DNA from: Synchiropus splendidus
Lineage: Eukaryota > Chordata > Actinopteri > Syngnathiformes > Callionymidae
Assembly: GCF_027744825.2 (NCBI RefSeq)
Contig: NC_071342.1
Location: 15,743,001-15,807,000, forward strand
Direction of reading: 5' to 3'
Length of the DNA stretch: 64,000 bases
Of the stretch, positions 38,224 through 48,910 are shown in pieces. Made by a program: the position numbers and the translations under genes. Position 1 is the stretch's first letter; every line of letters begins with the position of its first letter. The notes under the pieces were generated by a model. It worked only from the letters and a program-made list of their open reading frames with translations. It did no database searches and was not told where the DNA came from.

Positions 38224-38597
38224 TAGGGCACAACTCATGACTACTTTGATAGTTGACTAGTCAGAGTCGCGCTGAAGGATGAGTCGAATAGTTGGCATAT
38301 GATTTGTACAGATGGATGGACATGGCAACATGTGTAATCGTAATGTTATAAATAGTTATAAAAAAATGTTAAGTGTTGCAAACACTTCACGTATAGCGCT
38401 AAATGTTAACATATAACATATGTGTTAAAGGCTGTTTTGAACCACCATACTAGAGTGCTAATTAAATGTAGTGTGAAAAGTTGTGTCCTTTGACGTGTTC
38501 TTTGGAAGTGGGTCCCATTTAGGGTCGCAATGCAGCACTGATGTAGTGCGATGACGTCAAGACTAGCTGACTATCTTAACAGTCGATTGCAGCCCTA
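38224..38597. mobile_element. hAT-like MITE with terminal inverted repeats
   Basis: The 374-bp element starts TAGGGCACAACTCATGACTA and ends CAGTCGATTGCAGCCCTA. The ends match the TAGGGCTGCAACTAACGATTA class of non-autonomous hAT elements, and the left part keeps the GACTAGTCAGAGTCG motif of that family. The flanks AACTCCAT (38216-38223) and AACCTGAT (38598-38605) agree at five of eight positions, a possible decayed 8-bp duplication. No transposase frame is present. Confidence 0.6.
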
Positions 38598-38712
38598 AAC
38601 CTGATCATGCAAGTTGCAGGATGAAGATCCTGCGTATTTTATTCCTGTCCATCGGCAAAGGTTCTTCATGGATCATAATATTGATGTACGTTTTAAATAA
38701 CTGGGTCAGATT

Positions 38713-38728
38713 TGGCCCCCTGGTGGTC
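38713..38728 (-). promoter_or_regulatory. CTCF-like binding motif
   Basis: TGGCCCCCTGGTGGTC on the plus strand is the reverse complement of a strong match to the core CTCF motif (CCACCAGGGGGC). CTCF sites organise chromatin loops, which would be plausible in a very long regulatory intron. A single motif match without occupancy data is weak evidence. Confidence 0.45.
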
Positions 38729-41700
38729 AACACATCCTCACTCAACTGGCGTAATGTATAGACATTAGGAAAGAGGACTTTTGCATCCTATGTTGACGCC
38801 AAAGTCTGGAATCAGTCTTTTCACCTTGACTCATTGGATTTTAAATTGAAGTACATGTTCCGCCTTTCGCGACTCCTGTCGGTGTGAGCAGCGAGCCTCG
38901 CAAGAATGACGGCTGTTAGATGTAGGTAAGTAAGGGATGGCACTCCTTTTGTTTCGTAACAACATGTCAAAGTTAAAGCCCTCAAGCGGCTGTGTGTTTA
39001 TTATTATAATAATAACGATAGTCTTGTTAAGGTTAAGAGTGTGCACCAAACAAAGCCTACGTTTATGACCCAAATTCACGTATCAATAAGGCAGCCGTAA
39101 CCTTATAGTTCGAGTCATGTGAAAAGCATGCTTTACATAACATATAACACGGACAAATATTTCGCCTCACACATGCCTATGAAATACGACAGTTGAATCC
39201 AAGTGGCGTGTCAACACAGCGCTGTGGTGTGGCCGAGGACGAAGCCATCGACGTGGGCAGTAGTAAACCCCCCTCTCTCTGCCGCGGTAATTTCCTCCAG
39301 CCTCATTCCTGTTTCGGTGCTTGATAACTAAGAACATTAGTTTTATGCCACTTGGCAAGCGCAAATGAAAAGAGAGCTAACTTTAATGACACGGCAATTA
39401 ATCGGCCCAATAGACAGACAGCGAAAAGACGAGATATTGACTTCATTAAGGGTAATGTATGATGTCATTAAGCCAGGAAGGGTCACCTTGTGTATCATAC
39501 ACGCCGCCTCATATATTGGCATTTGCCATGAATAAGATAAATTCACGTCGGCGAGATAAAGCTGATTAGAAAATGCTTCACGGGCGGCGAGTCCCGGCCC
39601 TCCACAGGCGGAGAACACAGATAATGCCTCACCCATCATGCCGAATTAGACCCCGCACTGACTATTGTTCCCAGGGACACTCCAGACACAAATGTCTTTG
39701 TAGCACCCGCCATTCATCTCCACATGTTTACACCATTAAAAGAGCGAAACAAACTTGAACTGTTGGCATCAGAATGACAGTAATGCTGGACTCAATCCTT
39801 CTGTGGGATTGTAAATAGAGCGGTGTCACCGTCCACTACACCGACCCCTGGACATCTCCCTCAGGGTTATTGAGAGGTATGGGGTTTCCACTGCCTCCCC
39901 GCGACCTTGCCGCTTTCTTTTTTGGGGGTCTGTGTGATTATCGGCAGTTTCTCATCTGGCGGAGGGGCCGGCTCATTTGTCATGATTATTGCGGAGTGCT
40001 GGCCTGTCATTGGCTGCGCGAGATCAATGGCTTCAGACTTTCCCTCTGTTGTACAGGCTGGCTGAACAGTCTTTTCTCTGCTAAATGAGGCTTTCCCTCG
40101 ATCCATCCATCCATTCTATCCATGCAGCTTTCTTTCTTTCTCCCCCCCACCGTGAGTTGTTTCATCAATTCACTGCTCTGTATATCTTATTTTCTAATCG
40201 GCGTGGAAATAGTTACTCTGTAGTGGCCACCGGACGCTGACGAAAACCTTCTTTTGCCTCTTTTGGGGGGGTTGAAATAAACTATAATATTTAAAATTAT
40301 TCTTCAGTGAGAGCAAATGGTCACACAAAAGGTCCCCTGGATGGACATGAATCTTTTTTTTTCTCTACATGCAGATACATGCACAGACAATTTTTGGGGG
40401 GCAGGCGGTGCCAGAAAAAAAGGGCGTCCATTGTAAAAAAAATGTTGCTGTTGTTGTTGCTGGATGGTTTGTCACACTCCAAACCATGGCATGCGACTTC
40501 TGGTGCTCAACGTATTCCTGTAGAACATAAAGTTGCAGGTCCGTGTCCAACGCAAGCTTTTAAATTTAAGGTATTTTATTGTGAACCAGTTTGAAATGTC
40601 AAACTAAACCGAAAAAACAATTTTAAAAATGTAATGATTTTAACAGATCCTAATAAAATGTATCAATATTAGGCTGAAGAGGATGACAATAACAGGAAAT
40701 GATTCAGGAAATGATTCTCACAAATAAATGCGCCAGTCAGATATCAAAATACATTTGTGCAGAACTGATGATGGAGCCACTTTATTTGTCAAGAATTTAA
40801 GAATTAAAAAGGACGGATGCTTGAGCACCACTACAGGTCCATCTTTGCACGTCACCGTTTACATGCATCAACTTATTTTTATTTTGTTTGCTGTTTAAGA
40901 GATGAAGGCATTTTAGTGCACAGTTAAACTCTTGCAAGCTTCATCCTTCACATGTAGCGTCATCACTTTATAGTTCATGAGACGCTGTGCTTTATTTACA
41001 TGCTGTTCACTTTTGAATTAGCATTTGCCTAAAAAAAGGAAAGAAGACGCCTTCACTTCACCACCAAAAGAAGAGCTAGTCACTAGCATCTTTAGCGAAT
41101 GTTGCGAGTAGCACCAGGGGTGCATACTATATCATTTTGGCTGCTTAAATATTATGAAACTTGAAAGTAAAATGGCTTTCTTTGGTTCTACGTATTTGGT
41201 TTGCAAACAGTAAGTCTCTGTTGAAGTGGGTCGAAGCGTTCCACTGTTTTTGCTCAGTGCGTTTGCAAGCTAACTCATGTGGAGGCTACGTCGCGAGACT
41301 CCAAAACATGCTTCATATTTCCACTTTTGAGGTATTAGGAGAAAGTTAAAGTAACTGAATAATAGATTAGCCTCAAGCCGACTCCGCCAGGCGGGGAAAC
41401 CATTCATAACCTCCCAACCTCACATTTTACAAACAAGTACTAATTGGGAAGAGTCTATTGCCAGTGGGCTGAGTTTTTAGCTTTTCATCCGTTCTATACG
41501 CGTCTTCTGGCCAAGACTTGAACTCAGGTCTGAAGTTGAGCCATTAAGTGGGAATTTTTTTTAACAAAAAGCCTGTCCATAAAGTGATACGACCGGACGT
41601 GGACGCAGTCCTGGTCAAATCCTAAAAAACCTGAGCCCTGCGCGGCGACCTCGCGGACTGAGCGGGAGTCAAATGCTTGGGGCAGTAACGCTCACCACGA

Positions 41701-44457
41701 TATTTAAGCAGCGCAAACAAGAGCGGCCTCTAATGTCCTCGTTAAAATCCATACACACACACTCTCTCAATCAATTGCTGGCGAGCATAAAGTTCACAAG
41801 GCAGCACATCATTATAATGTGATCTGTGATGATATGTTCTTAGAATAACTCCGCCAGTCAGTGGTTAGTGGCCCTTTAAATGTCACGCCTTATATGGGCC
41901 GAAAATGAGCGTGCAGACTTTAATGTGGGAAGAAGACGCAGAGAACTTTAATTATGTGTCCTTAATGAGGAAAAAATTATGGCAAGACTAATTACTTTTG
42001 AATGTGGGGACACAAATCATGGCTGTGGCTTCACACACGCACACACACACGTTGGCAACAAGACAATGGAGACGTTCCATAGTACCGCTTCCATGTTTTA
42101 TAAGGGACATTTGCGGTGAATTAGGACCTGCATTTGAGCTGCGAGGGAGCAGATGTTTTCACAAAAGATGAATTAGAAGCAAGTTATTTATCGCTCATCT
42201 TTTAGTTTCGAAGAGATAATGTGTTCACTCTTGTCCCCACAGAATGTATGCAGGAGTTGCTCCACTGTCAGTCTCTGATTTAGTTGACCCTCCATTCAAC
42301 CACAGAGAGTGCACCGCTGGTTCGACAATGAATAGCCTGCACTGCATTTTTTTGTTAAAACTTACATTTATTTTTTATTTTACCTGAACACTGACTATTT
42401 TTAGTTGTATGAGTAACATATTGCCCTGTATTTTACCCCTTTTTTTTAGCAGTTCTGTCACTTTTTATTTTCATTTTTATCATTATTTTATTTTGTAGTT
42501 TCCAATATTCCTCATGTCTTTCATCTCTGTTACATTGTCTGTGGATTTCTTCCTATCAATAATTTCTGATTTAATCAGTTTATCTATCCTCATTTCTCCC
42601 TTTTATCTCATGAACGTCTCTCAACCTCTGTTATTGCAGTCCAACCCCTGTTTTCCACGATGGTTCCCCTCCATGGATTGGTTTTCTTTGTGTTATTATT
42701 ATTTACTTCTGAGTTTCAGACAGAGTCTTCTGCTATAGTTGATAAAACTAAAACTCATTCAGGCTATTCATGATACTCTGGGCTGCCACCTTTCATACTG
42801 GAATATGAAATGAGCAATATATTATTCATTTTAGGATCAGACCATACCACATGAATGTAGGTATTAAAACTATAATAACTTGGTTTAAGTCGAGTTTTTT
42901 GAAAAAGAAAGTAGACAACAAAAACACATCATTGTACATGAAAATGTTGGATGATTCTAACTATTATTTTCTTCATAATGATTAGTGAAAATGTGTCAAA
43001 TTTTGACGCCTCATGAAACTATGAGACAGTGACATCAGTGCAACGCAATTCATATAAAACAGAGCAAGTAATGTCCCAAATTACGGCTCTCAGAGGGTCA
43101 ACATGACAAAAAAAATGTCATGGTGGTGAAAGGCTACTGTTGCTGCAACAAGAGAAAATCTAGCAAGTGTGTAAATCTATGTTATAATGGCAGGTAAACA
43201 ACACCAGGACCAACATGCCTGGCACTCACTGATATGCTGAACGATATCTTTTCTAAATCAGACTCTGAGAGATGGCAGGTGAGACAGAAAGCAGACGACT
43301 GGAGTCCCTCAAAAGAAGCTGAACAGCCCATCCAGGGAGTGAGCAGCGGAGCTGATGAGCTTCATCACCTTCCCGTCGCCTTCCTCTGCAGCTTCTAACT
43401 GACGTCTGGGTCGGTTCCCGTGTCCCACACAATTTCCCATCGTGCCTTTCCTGCTGCCACGCAGCTCCTACACCTCATACCACGGTTCTCCACCTCCATC
43501 CCAGCCCTCACTCTCTCTCCCCGTCTTGCTTTGTTTTCACCTGTATCTGTTTTCTACCTCCTGTTCCTGCCGCGCCTGGGCTCGGCTGAAGCGGCCTGAC
43601 AGGCGGATCCTTTTGCTTTTCACTGCATTAAAACCACTTTCTTGCTCTGACAGCCTGCTCTCTCCTGCCACCTCATAGCTCTGGCTTCACACTTCTCTGG
43701 GCAGCCACTGCCTCTTGACAGACCACTGTCACTTCCCATCATGCTCTCTGCTGATCGCACCTCCCTCCTCTGCCACTCTGACACCCCCCCGTACTCAGCC
43801 AACCCCTCCTCGCATGAGCCCACTTCCATACCGGTGCAATTATTTTTTTGACAAGCCATCCATCAGCCTTAACTTTAAAAGCACTCTGCGCTGATATCCA
43901 TTGTTAAGCCCCCCTTTGCCGCGCCTGCCTCCGACTAGAGCTTGCATGAGAGAGTATGATATCAGACATCACCAAACCTACCAAAGCATGTAAATTTACT
44001 TTGTTCTCTGCGATGTTTCCAATTTCACGTCCAATTTTTCGGTACATTATGCGTCGTTGTTGTGCCTAATACAATGTTGTCAACACACATTAGACTTTAC
44101 TCCCTCAGCCGCCTCAGAAAACAGGTTACCATCCGCATTCTATAGGTGCGAGACAGCGCCGACGCCGCACCTCCAGTTGAATCTTATTAAAATTATCCGT
44201 TCCATTCTCACGTTCTTTTGGTCAGAGCAATTTGCAAGCATTAGCAAAGACACATATGAAAATGTCAGCGTGTCAACTAATAACAACTAAGGCAAAGGGA
44301 GCACATCGCTGTGAGTCAATAACGCCGCCTTGCTGGTGACACAAATTTGATGGTAATCTAAGAAAATGAATAAGGAGGAAACACTGGCTGCCGTTTGAAT
44401 GGGAATCTTGTCCTCTGTTGAATCATTTGCCACTCTTCCACTTGGCCTACATCTTAG
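38729..44457. other. Mostly unique non-coding DNA
   Basis: Apart from the candidate element at 39330-39580, no gene, RNA or mobile element is recognised. 40100-40120 has a short TCCA repeat, 42034-42050 a short (AC)n, and 43430-43830 is pyrimidine-rich on the plus strand and open on both strands without a recognisable product. Confidence 0.35.
39330..39580. promoter_or_regulatory. Candidate conserved non-coding element
   Basis: Unique, complex sequence with homeodomain-type cores ACGGCAATTAATCGGCC (near 39392) and CATTAAGGGTAATG (near 39443), and a CATTTGCCATGAATAAG stretch. The texture fits a developmental enhancer. Inferred without alignment. Confidence 0.3.
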
Positions 44458-44460
44458 CGA

Positions 44461-44489
44461 GGGGCTGGGGAGGGGGGAGGGAGGGGGGG
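44461..44489 (+). repeat. G-rich run, predicted G-quadruplex
   Basis: Five G-runs of three to seven bases are separated by one- or two-base spacers within 29 bp. This satisfies the usual G-quadruplex pattern (four runs of at least three Gs with short loops). Confidence 0.8.
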
Positions 44490-44629
44490 CATGACAACAA
44501 AGTGCTCGCCCATCATTGCTGTCTGGTGTGTTCTAACTGCACACGTTACATGTGCATGATGAATTGGATGCATTATGCACAGCTCCAATGACTGTTCTCT
44601 TCATCTGACCAACGCTTTCATTTCACAGC

Positions 44630-44860
44630 TCGCGGAAAAGAAATGGCTTCTGACGACGAATGCGTAATTAAAATAATGCGGCGCCGCAGCATTGATCTTA
44701 AGAATTAAAATAATGAACTCTGTTTTTTTTTTTTTTCTTTAATATTGGCTGCATTGTATTAAACAAGCTGGTTAAACGTCAAAAGACGTATGTTCCTGAT
44801 GATCGACTTTCACTTGCATTTGCAAATTAAAATAATAAGCTGTTCATTTCAATGGCAGCA
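44630..44860. promoter_or_regulatory. Candidate conserved non-coding element
   Basis: Repeated AATTAAAATAATG cores occur at three places (near 44668, 44705 and 44826), with GCGGCGCCGCAGC between the first two. A T-run at 44721-44735 splits the block. It reads like homeodomain-rich enhancer sequence; this is inference only. Confidence 0.25.
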
Positions 44861-45164
44861 AAAGGACACTGAGGCTTATTAAGCTAATGGCATCCAGTTG
44901 GAATAAGCAACAACAAGTCACGCTTAGGTCGCTGTTGTTGGTGTGAAGCTACCAGGTTTGATATACACTTAAACATTTTCATTTATTACAGTGAAACAGC
45001 GGCTTCTCATCAGCAAACAATGAAATATTTCAGGTGGAACTGATCTTTACTTTTTAAATGAAAGATGCTTCTAAATGTGGAAATGTTACGGCACTCTGAT
45101 TTCCTCCTCCTTTCCAAAAACATACAGAGGTTAACTGAGGATTCAGTATTGACCACAGGTGTGT

Positions 45165-45295
45165 GAGGGCTCATTTATTTGTCTGACCTGTGATGGACTA
45201 GCGACCTGCGCTCATGCCCCTCCCCTCTTGTCCCAAGTAGCTGGAATAGATCCCTGCAGCCCCGTATTGAGAACAAGTCATCAAAAATAAAGGTA
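45165..45295 (+). mobile_element. L2/Maui-like LINE 3'-end remnant
   Basis: CTGTGATGGACTAGCGACCT, then CCCCTCCCCTCTTGTCCCAAGTAGCTGGAATAG in outline, then ATCCCTGCAGCCCCGTATTG follow the well-known fish LINE tail (CCCTGTGATGGACTGGCGACC ... CAGCTGGGATAGGCTCCAGC ... CCCGCGACCC). It is diverged and has lost the final tandem tail. The family label is from memory. Confidence 0.65.
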
Positions 45296-46029
45296 CGATT
45301 TAAACCAATGGGCAGAATTGCCCATTGCCAGAATCAGGTGCAGTGGTGCTGTCAGCTCTGTAGAAAGGTCAGTGGTGCACCCGGTTTAAAAATGCATGAG
45401 GATCACTTCTAAAATGTTTTTGAAAATAGGGTCCAGCATGGAGACTGACTCATGAAACAAACTGTGCAATGTCATTGACATTAAAGTGAAGTTCAGACAC
45501 CACAGCCTCAGCTGCTTCTTCTCTTCTGCTCCTCCAAAAGATCAGCTCTGTTGGCAGAGCTGCGGACACACGTGTGCAAACAGTGCATTTTAAGCACTTT
45601 ACGGTAAGTAGAGGGCCTGCAATTTCATCGGTTTGATGTGATGAGGCTCTTTAGCCCTTAAAAAAAAACATATATTAACTGCATTGTTGTATAAACCACA
45701 AGGTTCAGACTGCAAGAAAATAAATTATGGTACATTTTCGCTAACAGCTGTGTTGTCTACTAAATTGAAATAAGGTTTGCTACATGAAGTGAGAGTGGAT
45801 GAGGAACATTTTGAAGCAGTCACAGCATTTTTAAACTTCATGCCAATTGCATTCAAAAACTACTTGTCACAATCGGGAAAACAAAATTAGCATAGCATGG
45901 CGCTAAATACCAGCATGTGTCTCGGCAACGTAATGAACATAAGATGATTCACAGACACATATAAATCATCATTACCCCCCAAATTTAATTGATCCCACAA
46001 TTAAAAAAGACAAATGCTGCTCACGGAAA

Positions 46030-46330
46030 CTTTCCTCTGCACGCGACGATCCGTCTTTTTTCCCGGTGCTTGGAAGCTAATTTCACAATTGCATGCGGCT
46101 AATTAACAAGGACTGTTTTAGCGGGAGCTAATTCCTATTGTTTACAGCGGGGAGCCTTCTGTTGCAAATCATTTAGGACGCTCATAGGAACCACGTTCGC
46201 GCGTGGTGACATTTATCACAGTGAGCCATCAGGTTTTTGACTGACAGTGTCATTCGCCCGGCGTTTGGACAGCAGATTTAGGATATTACCTGCCAACATT
46301 TTAAGATCTATAACACGGAGATGTCCATCA
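46030..46330. other. Unique block before the minisatellite
   Basis: A non-repetitive, moderately GC-rich stretch with a GCGGCTAATTAACAAGG homeodomain-type core (near 46096). It may be regulatory but there is no direct evidence. Confidence 0.25.
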
Positions 46331-46499
46331 ACAAGCTCTCATTACGCAGTCACTTCTCACTTCATAGCAATGTGTGGAAACCTTGTAAAATAAAATAAAT
46401 TAAATAAAAAAGTTGCATTTTTCTTAACTCCATAGTTTGATTTATAATTCATTGAATTAAAATGTATTCGACTGTGGGACAAATAAAGTACATTTACTC

Positions 46500-47155
46500 C
46501 TATATAATCTAATATTGGCACCTGCAACTTCCCAACTATAAAAGTATGAATTATATATTTTTCTGTAATTTCTGTACTTATTTTGCACATCTTTTATAAT
46601 CTAATCTAGGTACATGCAACTTTTCAAGTATAAAAGTATGAACTATATATTTTTCTGTATTTTTTGCATTTATTTTGTACATTTTTATCATCTAATCTAA
46701 GTACGCACAACTTCTCAACTATAGAAGGATGAATTATATATTTTTCAGTTAGTTTTTTTTTTTTTACTTATTTTGCAAGGTTTTTATAATCGAATCTAGG
46801 TACACACAATTTCTCAACTATAAAAGTATGAAGTATATATTTTTCTGTATTTCTTGTACTTATTTTGCAAATTTTTATTATCCAATCTTGGTACACGCAA
46901 CTTCTCAACTATATCTCAAGTATGAAGTATATATTTTTCTGTATTTTTTTTACTTATTTAGCATATTTTTACAATCTAATCTAGGTACAGGCAACTTTTC
47001 AACTATAAAAGTATGAATTATATTTTTTTTCTGTATTTTTGTACTTATTTTGCACATATTTTATAATCTTACCTAGGTACGTGCAACTTTTCAACTATAA
47101 AAGTATGAATTCTATTTATTTTCTGTATTTTTTGTACTTATTTTGCACATTTTTT
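46500..47155. repeat. AT-rich minisatellite, ~93-bp unit
   Basis: About seven tandem copies of a 90-99 bp unit. Each contains CAACTATAAAAGTATGAA, TATATTTTTCTGTATTT, GTACTTATTTTGCA and TAATCTAGGTACA. The marker TATAAAAGTATGAA or a variant recurs near 46537, 46629, 46719, 46818, 46908, 47003 and 47096. Copies differ by substitutions, so the array is not very recent. Short hydrophobic frames across it are an artefact of the repeat. Confidence 0.93.
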
Positions 47156-48639
47156 CTGCCATGGTTATTTTATTGTATTACGTAGCTCTTAAATAATAAA
47201 ATAAAACAACAACAATAATAATAATAATAATAACAATAATAACACAATGCTAAATTAATTAAAGTTAAAATTCCACGTGTATAACAATATCAAACGGCAG
47301 CACGCAAATAAAAGCTGCTGTGGATCACTTCCTCACACACGTGCTTTCACGTGTTGCTATATGTGGCGGCCATGTTTACTTCTTGTGTTCCAACACGCCT
47401 CGACACCTGCCACAGTCAGCGGTCCTGACAGCGCCGCTCTCAGCCGAGCTGAGCGTGACATCAGCATATGCTTATCAATGATCCAGATGGCTCCTGCTTG
47501 TCTGCTGACTGACAACTTGGCTCCTGCATTATCAAACACTGGTAATTAACCACAATCAACGAGGTGTTAATTCGACATCATGAAGCCATTTCTGTTTGGT
47601 CAGAGCCCACTATTTTCCAATGGCTGGTGACGACAAGTCGGAGGAGCAGCAGGGGCCCAGAGTCCGCGAGTGAGGCCTTTGATTTGTTTCCAAATGTTGG
47701 GTCATTGGAAGAAGCAGCTCCCTGACTGGACAGGGCGCCGTCAGAACCCTCATTTCTAGGCACTCTAGTTTCCTCCCACAGTGCTGCATGCAACAAGGAT
47801 TGTTGCTGTTCATCCTACGGTGGACTTCACTTTCTAAAAAAGCATGTTGCATCCAAAATAGAATTGCAATGACGACGGCGTGAAGACACTGTGCATGTGA
47901 TACACGAAAGTGATCTTGCGTTTCACAAGTTGGTCTCCTCACTTTGACAACTTTGAAGATGGAGACGTAAAAAATGATGTTTTGGGATTTGAGAAATGGA
48001 TTCCTGAGATTCCTTCCGAGAGGTGCTTCTTCTTTTGTCATGACACAAGAGTCATGAGGGGGGGATGTGGACAGAAGGCTGGCGAGGTGCTGAAGCCTGA
48101 ACTGCTTGTCAGTGGCATGACGGATCACCGAGGCCAAGTCTAAAAGGATTGCTGGTGGAAATAAAGACAGCAGCATGTCAGCTGTAAGCTCCTCAGAAGG
48201 ACCCATCAGACCAGTGGATGCGTATTGACAGGCCGGAGACAGAGAGCGAGAGGGAGACGTGGAGCGATGAGGGGGGGGAGACAGACGGAGAAGAAGTGTC
48301 CGACAGTCGCTCACCTTGGCAAGGGCTGCAATGTCAGCCGACCCGGTGGCCATCACTCTCCGGACCTGTCCGCGGTATTATTTAAAGCCAAACAAATATC
48401 TGAGGCTGAATGTCGCCGCAAGGACACCGGCGCCGCATCTCCACCAATCAGTGTCTCGGGTTTCAAATCACCCTTTCTCCTTCTCGCAGTCGACAAATCC
48501 ATCTTTCTCATTCCGATAGCCGGCTTCACACCCCCCGTTCGACCCCTGACTGCGGCGCTGAGGGGCGGCGCCGCACCTCAGATTTACGAGCCCGCCATCC
48601 CGGACTGAGCAGGATTTATTGGCATTGCTTGTCAGCTTT
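47156..48639. other. Non-coding DNA with an unrecognised open frame
   Basis: On the minus strand 47610-48356 is open for 248 codons, the longest frame in the window. The conceptual product shows no domain, signal peptide or motif I recognise, and its composition shifts from Ser/Pro-rich to mixed. Nearby frames on the plus strand are also open. The region is GC-richer than average, which makes long chance frames more likely. No splice sites or initiation context settle the matter. Probably not a gene. Confidence 0.3.
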
Positions 48640-48910
48640 CTTTTTGAGAAACTGCAGGTGGAATTAATTTTAACTGTGTCCTAATGTTAAATATCCTGGA
48701 AACACTAAATTTCATGGTAGGTGACGCTCTGCGCCGCATATATCAACTTCTGTGGCGGTCTTTTTTTAAGACCTTAATTTAATAAGGAGCCGCTCGTAAC
48801 TGCCTCATCTCAGATGTTAATTACTCATTTTTTATGCTGAGAAATGAGCTTGGGACGCGATTTAATGCATGGAAAGTTTAAGTGATTTCATTGTATTATT
48901 TTTATTGCTT
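48640..48910. promoter_or_regulatory. Candidate conserved non-coding element
   Basis: Unique sequence with GGAATTAATTTTAAC, TTAATTTAATAAGGAGCC, GATGTTAATTACTC and GATTTAATGCATGG cores. These are dense homeodomain-type sites without simple repeats. Enhancer-like texture only. Confidence 0.3.

Noticed and set aside
39108..39120. GTTCGAGTC resembling a tRNA B box
   Set aside because: No matching A box, acceptor stem or cloverleaf could be formed around it.
46828..47016. Hydrophobic, membrane-like open frame
   Set aside because: It crosses units of the ~93-bp AT-rich minisatellite and repeats with it.
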